Shown: positions 37,871-47,521 of the stretch, piece after piece
How the letters are laid out: every line of letters starts with the position of its first letter
Position numbering within the stretch: the stretch's first letter is position 1
Assembly: GCA_019694435.1 (NCBI GenBank)
Contig: JAIBBZ010000006.1
Location: 62,001 to 126,000 of the forward strand
Direction: 5' to 3'
DNA length: 64,000 nt
From: Pirellulales bacterium
GTDB taxonomy: Bacteria; Planctomycetota; Planctomycetia; Pirellulales; JAEUIK01
Program-made: the position numbers and the translations under genes
The notes under the pieces: model-generated
Told to the model about the DNA's origin: nothing
Database searches by the model: none
Seen by the model: the letters and a program-made list of their open reading frames with translations, nothing else

Positions 37871-40800
37871 TCAAATCGAGGGTGCCAACTCGGGGGCTTC
37901 AAGTTCGCTCTCGGCATCTCGTTGTTCCAGGTGCTCGCGGCAGACGCGTGCCGCCTGGTGCCGGCCGAAGATCCAGAACAGCGCGGGGTGGACGAAGAAG
38001 TCCAGCAGCGTCGAGCTGATCAAGCCGCCGAGAATCACCGTCGCCACTGGGTAGAGAATCTCTTTACCCGGTTCGCCACCGGCCACGACGAGCGGCACCA
38101 GCGCAATGCCGGCGGTCAGGGCCGTCATCAACATCGGCGCCAGACGCTCTTGTCCGGCGCGTTCGATCATCGCCGGGGTAAAGTCCTCGCCCTCGTAGCG
38201 CACCAGGTGCAGGTAATGGGCCACCAGGAGGATGCCGTTGCGCGAGGCGATGCCGGCCAGCGAAATGAATCCAACGAGGCTGGCGACGGTCAACGATTGC
38301 CCGGTGACCACCAGCGCCCCCACGGCGCCAATCGACGCCATCGGCAGCGCGGCCAGCACCTGGAGCGAGAGATTGACTGACCGGAACAGCGTGTACAACG
38401 CCAGAAACATGCCGGCCAGCGAGATCAGGCTCAGCATCCCGATGGCCCGTGTGGCGGAGCGCTGGCTTTCGAACTGACCACCGTATTCGACGAAATACCC
38501 CGTGGGAAGCTCGGCCTGAATCGGTGCGAGTCGGGACTGGATCTCGTCGACGATGCTCCCCAGGTCGCGGCCTGCAGCGTTGCATTGCAGTACGATGCGG
38601 CGGCGGACGTTTTCCCGATTGATCGTATTCGGGCCACTTGCCTGGCGAATCTCGGCCACGGCCTGCAGCGGCACCACGCCGCCCGAGGGCAGGTTCAGCG
38701 CCAACCGTCCGAACCGCGCGAGGTCCTGGCGGAAAGGCTCGTCGAGCCGCACGACGAGGTCGAATTTGCGTTCGCCCTCGACGACCTCGGAGACGACGCG
38801 GCCGTTCATCGCCGTTTCGACGAACTGATTGACCTGGTCCGAATGCAGTCCGTATTGCGCCAGCCGCGCGCGGTCGATCTGGATCTGCAATTGCGGGATC
38901 TCGACCAGCGGCTCAACCATCAAATCGCGCACGCCCGCCACCTCGGACATCGCCTGCTTCATCCGTTCGGCCTCGCGGCGCAGGGTGGGCAGGTCATCGC
39001 CGAAAACCTTCACGGCAATCTGCGCCTTGACGCCCGAGAGCATGTGCGAGATCAGGTGAGCGATCGGCTGTTCGACGCCGATCAGCGCCCCGGGCACGCG
39101 CCCGAGGCGCTCGCGCAGCTCGGCCAGGATTTCTTCGCGCGAACGATCGACGTGCGGATCGAAGCTGATGACGATCTCGGAGACGTTCACTCCCTCGGCG
39201 TGTTCGTCGAACTCGGCTCGACCGGTGCGCCGGCCGAACGCGACGACGCCTTCGATCTGTTTGACCTGCTGGTCGACCTCGGCGGCGATGGCATTCGAAG
39301 CGGCCAGCGACGTGCCGGGCGGCAGCAAGACGTTGACCTGCACGCTGCCCTCGTTGAACGGCGGCAAGAAATCGCGACCCAGGTGCGACACGGTAAACAC
39401 GCTCACCGCGACGGCCACGGCGACGGCGCCGAGGATGAAAGCCGGCCAACGCAGGCTGAGGCGGATTGTCCGACGCACCAGCGCCTTGAGCACGCGCAGC
39501 AGCCAGCCGTCGCGGTCGTGCCCGGCGGCGCGCATGTTGGGCAGCAGCCAGTACGACAGCACCGGCGTAACCGTCAGCGAAACGGCCAGCGAAGCGAGAA
39601 TCGAGACGATATAGGCCAGCCCCAAAGGTGTGAACAGCCGACCTTCCATGCCACCCATCGCGAACAGCGGCACGAACACCAGCACGACCAAGAGCGTGCT
39701 GAAGACGATCGAGCTGCGGACCTCGCTGCTGGCCTCGTAGACGACGCGTAGCGCCGGCCGCGGGCTCGCGGAATGCCGGTTTTCGCGCAGCCGGCGAAAG
39801 ATGTTCTCGACGTCGACGATCGCGTCGTCGACCAGCTCGCCGATCGCCACCGCCAGCCCGCCGAGCGTCATGGTGTTGATCGACATGCCCAGGGCATAAA
39901 ACACCAGGCCCGTCACGACGATCGACAAGGGGATCGCCGTCAGGGTAATGAACGTCGTGCGGAAATTGAGCAAGAAGATCAGCAAGATAATCACGACGAG
40001 GATGCCGCCGTCGCGCAGTGCCTCGATCACGTTGGTGATGCTCAGCTCGATGAACTGCTTCTGCTGATAGATGGTGGGGTGCAGCCGGACGTCGGGGGGT
40101 AGGGCCGTCTGCAATTCGGCCAGCGCCGCCATCACGGCATCGGTCATCCGCCGCGTGTCGGCTCCCGGTTGCTTGGAGATCACCAGCAACACGCCCGGTT
40201 CGCCATTGATGGCCGAATCGCCGCGTTTGACCTGCGGGGCTTCGACGACCCGGGCCACTTGCTCGAGCAACACCGGCCGATCGGACCGCGGCTTGACGAC
40301 GACCCGGCCCAGATCGGCGAGCGAACGGACGCGCCCCAAGGATCGGACCAAAAGCTCGCTGCCGCCCGAGTCGAGATAGCCGCCCGTGGCGTTCGCGTTG
40401 CTCGCGGCCACGGCCTGCTCGACGTCGGCCAGCGTGACGTCGAATTTCATCAACGAATCGGGATTGACGAGCACCTGGTACTGTTTGCGACCGCCGCCCA
40501 TGGTGACCACCTGCGCCACGCCGGGAATGGTCAGCAAGCGCTGCCGCACGACCCAATCGGCCAGGGTCCGCAACTCCATGGCGTTGGTGGGGCCCGTGCT
40601 GGTCATCCCGATATGCAGGACCTGACCCATGATCGAAGAGATCGGCGCCAGTTGCGGCCGCGCGCCCTCGGGCAAGCGCGACATGACCTGCGCGATCTTC
40701 TCGGTGACGATCTGGCGATCGATGAAGATATCGGTGCCCCAGGCGAATTCGACGTGGATCACCGACAATCCCGCTGCGGACGAGCTGCGCACGGCCTGTA

Positions 40801-41035
40801 CGCCGGTCGCCCCGTTGAGCATCGATTCGAGCGGAAACGTCACCAGCGTCTCGACTTCCTCGGGTGCCAGGCCATGGGCCTCGGTGAGGATCGTCACGCG
40901 GGGACGATTCAAATCGGGAAAGACGTCGATCGGCAAATGGACCAACGTCCAACCGCCGTACACCAGCAACGCCAGCGCCGCAGCGATCGTAATCGCACGG
41001 TAGGTCAAGGCCAGGCGGATAATCGCGTTGAGCAT
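37871..41035 (-). CDS. Heavy-metal RND efflux pump (CzcA/CusA family)
   Basis: 1054 residues, full length for the HME-RND family. N-terminal helix (ITIAAALALLVYGGWTLVHL), HLPIDVFPDLNRPRV, the proton-relay segment AIGELVDDAIVDVEN in the membrane domain, and PLFAMGGMEGRLFTPL, all diagnostic of CzcA/CusA pumps that drive divalent or monovalent metal ions out of the periplasm across the outer membrane. The metal cannot be assigned by eye. It follows the adaptor gene with 44 bases between them on the minus strand, forming an operon of small His/Cys protein, adaptor and pump. No TolC-type outer-membrane channel gene is beside it. Confidence 0.95.
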   Translation of the reverse strand: MLNAIIRLALTYRAITIAAALALLVYGGWTLVHLPIDVFPDLNRPRVTILTEAHGLAPEEVETLVTFPLESMLNGATGVQAVRSSSAAGLSVIHVEFAWGTDIFIDRQIVTEKIAQVMSRLPEGARPQLAPISSIMGQVLHIGMTSTGPTNAMELRTLADWVVRQRLLTIPGVAQVVTMGGGRKQYQVLVNPDSLMKFDVTLADVEQAVAASNANATGGYLDSGGSELLVRSLGRVRSLADLGRVVVKPRSDRPVLLEQVARVVEAPQVKRGDSAINGEPGVLLVISKQPGADTRRMTDAVMAALAELQTALPPDVRLHPTIYQQKQFIELSITNVIEALRDGGILVVIILLIFLLNFRTTFITLTAIPLSIVVTGLVFYALGMSINTMTLGGLAVAIGELVDDAIVDVENIFRRLRENRHSASPRPALRVVYEASSEVRSSIVFSTLLVVLVFVPLFAMGGMEGRLFTPLGLAYIVSILASLAVSLTVTPVLSYWLLPNMRAAGHDRDGWLLRVLKALVRRTIRLSLRWPAFILGAVAVAVAVSVFTVSHLGRDFLPPFNEGSVQVNVLLPPGTSLAASNAIAAEVDQQVKQIEGVVAFGRRTGRAEFDEHAEGVNVSEIVISFDPHVDRSREEILAELRERLGRVPGALIGVEQPIAHLISHMLSGVKAQIAVKVFGDDLPTLRREAERMKQAMSEVAGVRDLMVEPLVEIPQLQIQIDRARLAQYGLHSDQVNQFVETAMNGRVVSEVVEGERKFDLVVRLDEPFRQDLARFGRLALNLPSGGVVPLQAVAEIRQASGPNTINRENVRRRIVLQCNAAGRDLGSIVDEIQSRLAPIQAELPTGYFVEYGGQFESQRSATRAIGMLSLISLAGMFLALYTLFRSVNLSLQVLAALPMASIGAVGALVVTGQSLTVASLVGFISLAGIASRNGILLVAHYLHLVRYEGEDFTPAMIERAGQERLAPMLMTALTAGIALVPLVVAGGEPGKEILYPVATVILGGLISSTLLDFFVHPALFWIFGRHQAARVCREHLEQRDAESELEAPELAPSI

Positions 41036-41079
41036 GGCGAAAGATTCTTAGGAGGAGGAAGTCCGCGACGGCCGTGCGC

Positions 41080-42558
41080 TCAATGATCGTGGTGGTGGTG
41101 CGCTTCTGCGCCACCCCCGGCGCGGTTCTTGTGCGCCAGATACAATTGCTGAGCACCCTGGATGGCTACACGATCTCCGGGGCCGATCTCATTCTTCTCG
41201 CCGAGCACCACGTTGAACTGGTCGCGGTATTGCACCTCGACGGCGCAGCGATGGAAATGATCACCGTCTTCGCGGAAGACGTACGACTCGGGCCCCTCTT
41301 GTACGACGGCGTCGGCAGGCAAGACGAGCTTTTCCTGCCAGATCTCGACGGGCACGCGCACCTGTAACCGCTGGCCGGGGCGGAACTGCCAACTGACGAA
41401 GCGCTTGCCCGCCTCGACGCGGGCATCGCGAACACACTGGTTGGGCAGCGTGGCAAAGAAGGAGACCAGCCGCGACTCGGGATCGACCCGATTGCCCACG
41501 TAGAGCAGCTTCAGACTGCAGACTTCTTCTGGTTGCGGCTGCCCCTGATCGACCAGGGCGCAAATCTCCCATTTCTGCTGCGCCGCATGGTTCAAGGCGT
41601 TGACGTCCTGCTCGTAGGCCTTGCCCTCGACATACAGCAGCGAGTGGTCTGCCAATGTGCAGAGCGCGGCACCCGCATCGACGTGCTGCCCCGGTTCGAC
41701 GGCCAGGTCTTCGACTTGCCAGAAGTCGGCGGGCTTTTCCTGCGGGCTGCTGGGCTGCGGCGCCGCCGGCGCGCGCAGGGTGATCGCGCCGAGCAATTTG
41801 CGATCCTGTCGAATGCCCGCGACCTGTTCGCTGCTGAGCCCATGCAGCATCAGCGCTTGCTCTTGGGAACGAATCGCCGCGGCGAGCTTTTGTTCTTCGT
41901 ATTTGCGTTCGAGCACCGCCTTGCCGGCGATGGCACCTTCGGCTGCGATCGCTTCGACGCGCTGAATCTCGCGCTGGACGACATCGAGCTCCTCGAGCGT
42001 CCGCAGAAACTCGCCCTGCAATTGCACGAGTTCTTCGTGCGTCAACCGCAGATCGAACAGCACCTGGCCGGGCTCGACCGCTTCGCCAGGAATCGCATGG
42101 ATCGCGGTGACCACGCCCGTCAGCGGCGCCGTGATCGCCACGTGCGACTGGCCCGGCCGTTCGGTGACTATGGCCGGGACGGTGATCGTCTTGGTGAAGG
42201 CGCTCAATCCGACGGCCGACACCTGCAGCCCGATGCTGCCTCGGCTGGGGGCCGAGACTTCGACCATCGACGCTTCTTCCGCGGACGAATGGCTGTGATC
42301 TTCAGCATGGCTGTGGTCGTGGTCATGGTCGGCATGATCGTGGCCGTCATCGTGCGAATGACCGTGCTCGTCTGCTGGCTGTGGTGGGCTGCTCGTGACG
42401 AGGTCCGGGTGCAGATGATGTCGATCGAGCACGATGCCCGCGGCAACCGACAGTCCGCAGATCAAGAGGAGTCCGACCCAGCGCAGCCAACGCCGGCGAG
42501 GCGCGGGCGCTATCGGATCGACAGTCGATGGTTCGTGCGACAAAGGTATTTCGGCCAT
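41080..42558 (-). CDS. RND efflux adaptor (CusB/CzcB-like), His-rich
   Basis: 492 residues. N-terminal membrane helix or signal anchor (about 24-44), then a His/Asp/Glu-rich stretch (about 62-92; HGHSHDDGHDHADHDHDHSH), then the HlyD-type adaptor: lipoyl half (ITAPLTGVVTAIHAIPGEAV), coiled coil of EFLRTLEELDVVQREIQRVE type, and beta-barrel. The C-terminus ends HHHHDH. Both His clusters suggest direct metal binding, as in CusB/CzcB-type adaptors, probably Zn, Co, Ni or Cu; which one cannot be told. Same operon and strand as the pump gene downstream. Confidence 0.93.
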   Translation of the reverse strand: MAEIPLSHEPSTVDPIAPAPRRRWLRWVGLLLICGLSVAAGIVLDRHHLHPDLVTSSPPQPADEHGHSHDDGHDHADHDHDHSHAEDHSHSSAEEASMVEVSAPSRGSIGLQVSAVGLSAFTKTITVPAIVTERPGQSHVAITAPLTGVVTAIHAIPGEAVEPGQVLFDLRLTHEELVQLQGEFLRTLEELDVVQREIQRVEAIAAEGAIAGKAVLERKYEEQKLAAAIRSQEQALMLHGLSSEQVAGIRQDRKLLGAITLRAPAAPQPSSPQEKPADFWQVEDLAVEPGQHVDAGAALCTLADHSLLYVEGKAYEQDVNALNHAAQQKWEICALVDQGQPQPEEVCSLKLLYVGNRVDPESRLVSFFATLPNQCVRDARVEAGKRFVSWQFRPGQRLQVRVPVEIWQEKLVLPADAVVQEGPESYVFREDGDHFHRCAVEVQYRDQFNVVLGEKNEIGPGDRVAIQGAQQLYLAHKNRAGGGAEAHHHHDH

Positions 42559-42704
42559 GATGGCGTCTCTGGAACAAGTTCAATCGATCAGGCGAAGCAG
42601 CCGGGAGCAAGAATGGCCGGCATGGCCCGCGCCGCGTTCCGGCAAGTGTCCGGCTTGCCCGCAAGCGGGGTTCCGGTCCACTCGGCGCAGGGCCGGCGGT
42701 CGCT

Positions 42705-43145
42705 TCAGATCAGCAACTGCAGATACAAAACGTGCAGTGCCAAGCGCCACGGGGGACGGGCCGCCTCGGATCGCCGCCTGACGGTGGGCGTCTGATCGGC
42801 GACTCCGCCCGTCATCATCGAGCTGTCGACGGCCAGCGGCGCTATCAGCCCTGGCAAAGCTCCGACGGGCAAGGTCTCCTCGACCTTGGTAAACGAGCAA
42901 TGTCCGCCGTCGCAGGACGGCGCCGGGTGGTGCGAGTCGCGGGGTGCCGAATCTCGGTCCGAATGTTCATGCGTATTTGCTTGCTGACAGGCGCAGCCGA
43001 CGAGCCCTGCATGCGCGGCTTCGCCACCAGCATGCTCATGGTGGGCACAACACCCGACCATCATGTGCCAGGCCAGACTGCCCGCGGTAATCCAAGCGAC
43101 AATTGCGCGCACCTGTCGGCGGCTCCCAACCTGCACGTGAAGCAC
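42705..43145 (-). CDS. Small His/Cys-rich membrane protein
   Basis: 146 residues starting at GTG 43145, preceded on the minus strand by AGGGAG about nine bases away. One hydrophobic segment (about 14-33) is followed by a stretch dense in His and Cys (about 32-83; GCCAHHEHAGG, CACQQANTHEHSD, SHHPAPSCDGGHC). It is the first gene of the metal-efflux operon and probably binds the exported metal in the periplasm, as a sensor or chaperone; this is inference from composition and position. No family recognised. The 146 bases to the adaptor gene hold nothing obvious. Confidence 0.65.
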   Translation of the reverse strand: MLHVQVGSRRQVRAIVAWITAGSLAWHMMVGCCAHHEHAGGEAAHAGLVGCACQQANTHEHSDRDSAPRDSHHPAPSCDGGHCSFTKVEETLPVGALPGLIAPLAVDSSMMTGGVADQTPTVRRRSEAARPPWRLALHVLYLQLLI

Positions 43146-43310
43146 CTATCCAACTCCCTTGATTTTCTCGGCCAGGGCCACGCGGGTCAATGTCGATCGA
43201 CTGCCTGCGACAGTCGCAACAGTCAACTCTGCGGGATGGGAAGCTTGTTCCCCACCCGTGGCGGAGTTAGGTTGCGTTTGTCGACCTGGCTCACAAGGGG
43301 CACCGATCTG

Positions 43311-44291
43311 ATGAGATTGAGACTCGCGATCATCCCAATCGGACTGGTCATTGCACTGGGCTGTGGTCAAGCACCCAAGACGCCAGCCCCGGCCACACCG
43401 ACGGTATCCACCGCGCCAATGATGCCCACTGCGCAAGCCTCGCCGGGCGCACCGGTGCGGCTCGATACCAGGCATCTCCCCAATGCCATTCGCTTGTGTC
43501 CACAGGTGATCTCCGGAGGACTGCCCGAAGGAGATGAGGCGTTTGCCGAGCTCGCGGAGTTGGGCGTTCGGACGATCGTCAGCGTCGACGGCGCGCGACC
43601 GGACGTCGCCGCGGCCGAACGTCACGGTCTGCGCTACGTGCACTTGCCCCACGGCTATGACGGCATTTCGCAGCAGCGCGCCCGGGAGCTGGCCAAGGCG
43701 GTCGCCACCTTGCCTGGCCCGATTTACATTCATTGTCATCACGGCAAGCATCGCAGCCCCGCGGCGGCGGTCGTGGCTTGCGTCGAAACCGGATTGCTCG
43801 CGCAGCAGAACGCCCTCGGCGTGCTCAGCCTGGCGGGAACGAGCCCCAACTATCGCGGGCTGTACCGCGCGGCGGAATCGGCGCAGCGGATCGATCCGGC
43901 CGAGTTGGACGCGCTGCTCGTCGAGTTCCACTCGATCGTCGAACTGCCCCCCATGGCCGACGCGATGGTGGCCATCGACCAGACGACCGAACGGCTCAAG
44001 CAGATCGCCGCGGCAGGCTGGAAACCACCGGCCGCGCATCCTGATCTCGATCCGGCCCACGAAGCCTTGCTGCTGCGCGAGCACTTCACCGAGTTGGCCC
44101 GCCAGCCCGACTGCCAGGCGCGGTCCGAGGCGTTCCGCGCCGGGGTGGCCGCGAATGAAACGGCCGCCGGCAAACTGGAGACGGCGCTGCGCGAAGGTCA
44201 ATCTCCGGCAGTCTACGACGAGGCCTTCCAGCAAACGCAGCGAGTCTGCGTCGATTGTCACCGCAAATTTCGCGATGTGCCGCGCGATTGA
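43311..44291 (+). CDS. Lipoprotein: phosphatase-like + cytochrome c'-type motif
   Basis: 326 residues. A lipoprotein signal (VIALGCGQ, Cys18) precedes a Pro/Thr/Ala-rich linker. Residues about 60-185 are a cysteine-phosphatase-like domain of dual-specificity or DSP-like type, with the P-loop HCHHGKHRS (Cys142, Arg148; CX5R). Residues about 210-326 are helical and end with CVDCHRKFRDV (Cys313, Cys316, His317), the haem-binding ending of cytochrome c' proteins (CxxCHxxFR). The pairing of phosphatase signature and cytochrome c' on one lipoprotein is unusual but seems intact, with no frameshift. It diverges from the metal-efflux operon across 165 bases. AAGGGG lies ten bases before the ATG. Confidence 0.8.
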   Translation: MRLRLAIIPIGLVIALGCGQAPKTPAPATPTVSTAPMMPTAQASPGAPVRLDTRHLPNAIRLCPQVISGGLPEGDEAFAELAELGVRTIVSVDGARPDVAAAERHGLRYVHLPHGYDGISQQRARELAKAVATLPGPIYIHCHHGKHRSPAAAVVACVETGLLAQQNALGVLSLAGTSPNYRGLYRAAESAQRIDPAELDALLVEFHSIVELPPMADAMVAIDQTTERLKQIAAAGWKPPAAHPDLDPAHEALLLREHFTELARQPDCQARSEAFRAGVAANETAAGKLETALREGQSPAVYDEAFQQTQRVCVDCHRKFRDVPRD

Positions 44292-44323
44292 CGCTGCCGC
44301 GGCGGGCGCAGCTGCTGGAGCCC

Positions 44324-45733
44324 TTACCAATAGAGGGCCGCGCGGGTACCGAAGGTGTGCGCAACGGTCGAGCCGAACGCCAGCCAATCGGGCATTCCGG
44401 CGGTGTAATCGAACATGAACCGGGTGTTCGTATTGAGATACCAGTTCAAGGCGACGCTCAGCTCGTAGAGATTCGTGCTGGTGGGTATCCCGGACATATT
44501 GGGAGGCAAATTCGGTGACGAGAAATCCAGGTAGGAAAACCGCGTAGCTTGCTCGAGCGCCCCGAAGCCGCCTCGCGGATCGCCGCGCTTGCGCATCACC
44601 GGACGCAGCACGTTGATCCTGTCGAACGAACCGCGCGTGGTGTTGTAGCTGCGATGTTCGCCCGTGAGGAAGTAGCTGTAATAGACGTAGACACCGTTGA
44701 CAAAGATGGAGTTTCCGTCGGGCTGCTGGACGGCCGCTGAACTCCACTCTGCCTGCACGGAGAACGCGCCGAGCACCCCGGCGGCCTGCAGGTTGTAGAG
44801 CTGGTAGTCGTTGGCCGCGACATCGAGCGCGGGCAGGAACGGCGACCCGGGATTGTCCTCGACGGTGAGCAGGTTCGATGTGAGTCGCGGCGTGAAGTTG
44901 ATGACGCCATCCGGCGGAATGCGGTACGACACGGCGCCGCCCAGATGAATCAGCCGGAAGTTGTCCTCGTCGGGATCGTAGTAGGGCAGTCCGGTCAGCC
45001 GCGTGGTGTAGGCCCAGCTATCGTCGTCGCCGGTGCTCTGGCCGTTGCTGGGCGTGCCGTCGCGGAACGCGCCGAGAGAGAAGAGCAGCCGCTCGGTCTC
45101 TGGCCACCAATAGCCGCAAACACCCCAATTCCGAGCCGGGCTCAGCACGTTGATCGGCGAGCGTTCCAAGAAGGTCATGAAGTTGGAGCTGGTCATGCCC
45201 TCCAAGCTGTAGGGCTCGCGGAAATGCCCGATGCGAATTTGGCTGAAGCCCGGGATCGCGTCGAACCCGACGAACACGTCGCGCAGACGCACCGTGCCGC
45301 CGGCCAGTTCGACTTCCGACACCCAACTCGTCGAGTCGGTGATCTCGCCTTGCGCTCCCAGACGGACACGACGGAAGCCGTAGCCGTTTTGCAGATCGCC
45401 GAGAATCGCTTTGCTTTCGGCCGATTGCGCGGCCATCACCGCCTCGGCCTCGACCCGTCCGCGTACCTGAATCGATGGCTGGAGAACGAGCGGCTTCTCG
45501 AAGGGGCGAAACGAGTTGCCCAGGCTCGGGCCGAAGTCGACGCGCGTCGCCGGCTCGTCGGTCAAGCTCAGCCCATCGAGCGCCGCAGGGGCATTGGTCT
45601 CAACGGGCGTGGCCGTGGAGCCCGGCGCGGCGGTACCCGGCGGAACGGCCCCCGCCGTCGACGGGGTTTGAGCCCTCGCGGCGGCCAGCTGGACTGCGGT
45701 GACGACCAGGGTGAGCAGAAAGGCTCGATTCAT
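44324..45733 (-). CDS. Outer-membrane porin, OprO/OprP family
   Basis: 469 residues with a signal peptide (near AAARAQ). After a Pro/Thr/Ala-rich stretch (about 25-60), the porin O/P pattern begins (FGPSLGNSFRPFEKPL, YGFRRVRLGAQGEI, FSQIRIGHFREPYSLEG) and continues as alternating strands to a terminal aromatic (RAALYW), the usual outer-membrane assembly signal. Family members form trimeric beta-barrels, some selective for phosphate or polyphosphate; selectivity here is unknown. Converges with the phosphatase-cytochrome gene and diverges from the OprB-like gene. Confidence 0.88.
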   Translation of the reverse strand: MNRAFLLTLVVTAVQLAAARAQTPSTAGAVPPGTAAPGSTATPVETNAPAALDGLSLTDEPATRVDFGPSLGNSFRPFEKPLVLQPSIQVRGRVEAEAVMAAQSAESKAILGDLQNGYGFRRVRLGAQGEITDSTSWVSEVELAGGTVRLRDVFVGFDAIPGFSQIRIGHFREPYSLEGMTSSNFMTFLERSPINVLSPARNWGVCGYWWPETERLLFSLGAFRDGTPSNGQSTGDDDSWAYTTRLTGLPYYDPDEDNFRLIHLGGAVSYRIPPDGVINFTPRLTSNLLTVEDNPGSPFLPALDVAANDYQLYNLQAAGVLGAFSVQAEWSSAAVQQPDGNSIFVNGVYVYYSYFLTGEHRSYNTTRGSFDRINVLRPVMRKRGDPRGGFGALEQATRFSYLDFSSPNLPPNMSGIPTSTNLYELSVALNWYLNTNTRFMFDYTAGMPDWLAFGSTVAHTFGTRAALYW

Positions 45734-46076
45734 GACCCATGGACGCCGGCGCCTGGTGAGACAACTTCGCGAAATGACGAATACGCAAACCCACGCCGCC
45801 GGTCAATGCGAGCCCGCCCGGCGATGCTGGCGAGATTGGCCGTCCGGTTGAAATGGCCAAGCTGCGCAGGAGCCTGCAGGCACAGCAACGAAATGCAGGC
45901 AATACTGCGAAGGCAGCGGTTGTTTCGAATGTACCGCGATGCTAGCACCACTTTGCCGAATCTGATGTCGCGATCTCTAGAACACCTCCAACGAAGTGGG
46001 TCGATACACAAAACCGGGAAGGGCACGTAGGGCTCGCAAGCCCCGCTGTTCACGGCAAGTTACGGGCATTGGGCAG
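45734..46076. other. Divergent intergenic between porin genes
   Basis: About 343 bases between the minus-strand OprO/P porin and the plus-strand OprB-like porin. No RNA gene, repeat or clear promoter recognised; the open frame across its right half lacks coding character. It presumably holds both promoters. Confidence 0.4.
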
Positions 46077-47459
46077 ATGCGCAAAACGACGAAGTTCGCT
46101 TGGATCGGGTTCGTGCTGCACGCGGCGCTTTGCTGCGGCGCCGCGGTCGCACAATCGACGTGCGGCTCGCAAGCCGCTGGCTGTTCATGCCAGCAGGCTG
46201 TTGGCGAAAGCTGTTGCGGCAGCTTCTGGACACAGCCGACCCTGACCGGCGATTGGACCGGGATTCGTCCTGCACTGCAGGAAAGCGGGGTCACCTTCGC
46301 GGGCCGATCGACTCACTTCGGCTTTGGCGTCGACGGCGGCGTCGACCCGAACGCGCTGTTCATTCCGCCCGCGCTCGGTCCGGGAAACACCTTTCTCTAC
46401 ACCGGGCGCGGCGAATACGACCTGATCTTCGATCTCGAGAAGTTCGGCGGGCTGCCCCACGGCAAGCTGCTGATCCGGGCCGAGCACTGGTACGGCGAAT
46501 ACGGCAACGTGTCGCTCCGGACCGGTGCCTTTCCGCCGGCGGTGTTTCCCGCTGCATTGCCGCCCGCGGCGGACGATCCGGGCGACCTGTTCCTGACGAA
46601 CTTTGTCTTCACACAGCCGCTTTCCGAGCATTTCGTTGTCTTCGGGGGCAAGAAAGACGTCCTGGGTGCGGCCGATCAAGACACGTTTGCCGGCGGCGAC
46701 GGGACCGAGCAGTTCGTCAACCAGGCGTTTGTCGCCAACCCCGCGTTTCTGCTGGGATTGCCCTACACCGGATTCGTCGTCGGCGCCGCCTCGCCGCAAG
46801 AGTGGGGCATGATCAGCACGTTCTGCTACGACCCCAAGGACCGCACTCAGGACTTTTTCGACCTCGACGATCTATACGCCCAGGGGGCAATTCTGGGCGG
46901 CGAAGTGAAGGTCAACACGAGATTCTTCGGCCGCCCCGGCGAGCAACACCTCGGCGGCATGTGGAAGCACGTCGAGCTCACCGACTTGAGCTTTGCCGAA
47001 CCCCCGCCGGGCGTTTATCCCGAGCCGGTAGTGCCCGGCTTTCCCACGCTGAACGATTCCTGGACCGTCTACTACGGCTTCGACCAATACCTGGTGCAAT
47101 TCCCCGGCCAAGGTGACCGGGGATGGGGCCTGTTCGGTCGTGCGTCGATCAGCGACGGCAACCCGACTCCGGTTCGCTATTTCCTCAGCGCGGGCATCGC
47201 GGGCGACAGTGCACTACGTCGTGGCAAGAGTGATCGCTGGGGCCTCGGCTGGTACTACGTCGGCGCGAGCAACGAGTTTGGCCCGCTGCCCCAACTGCTG
47301 TTCGGACCGCGCGACGGCACGGCATGCGAGTTGTTCTACAACTTCCAGGTTAACCCCTGGCTGAACGTGACGCCCGACTTGCAGTACATCCATCCCGAGG
47401 CCGGGGCGATTGCCGACGACGCGTTCGTCTACGGCGTGCGCGCCAACCTGACCCTTTAG
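46077..47459 (+). CDS. Carbohydrate porin, OprB family (1)
   Basis: 460 residues from ATG 46077. Signal peptide ending near AVAQS, then a Cys-rich patch (CGSQAAGCSCQQAVGESCCG) that is unusual for a porin and common in planctomycete envelope proteins. The OprB core starts at LTGDWTGIRPALQESGV and runs through beta-strands to VYGVRANLTL. OprB-type porins allow sugars across the outer membrane. Longer in-frame starts to 45996 add no signal-like sequence. Followed after 62 bases by a second OprB-like gene on the same strand. Confidence 0.88.
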   Translation: MRKTTKFAWIGFVLHAALCCGAAVAQSTCGSQAAGCSCQQAVGESCCGSFWTQPTLTGDWTGIRPALQESGVTFAGRSTHFGFGVDGGVDPNALFIPPALGPGNTFLYTGRGEYDLIFDLEKFGGLPHGKLLIRAEHWYGEYGNVSLRTGAFPPAVFPAALPPAADDPGDLFLTNFVFTQPLSEHFVVFGGKKDVLGAADQDTFAGGDGTEQFVNQAFVANPAFLLGLPYTGFVVGAASPQEWGMISTFCYDPKDRTQDFFDLDDLYAQGAILGGEVKVNTRFFGRPGEQHLGGMWKHVELTDLSFAEPPPGVYPEPVVPGFPTLNDSWTVYYGFDQYLVQFPGQGDRGWGLFGRASISDGNPTPVRYFLSAGIAGDSALRRGKSDRWGLGWYYVGASNEFGPLPQLLFGPRDGTACELFYNFQVNPWLNVTPDLQYIHPEAGAIADDAFVYGVRANLTL

Positions 47460-47521
47460 CAGCGCGCCTCGAAACTATTCACAAATCGGATCGCGCTACG
47501 ACGAGCATTCGGACCGTCGCC

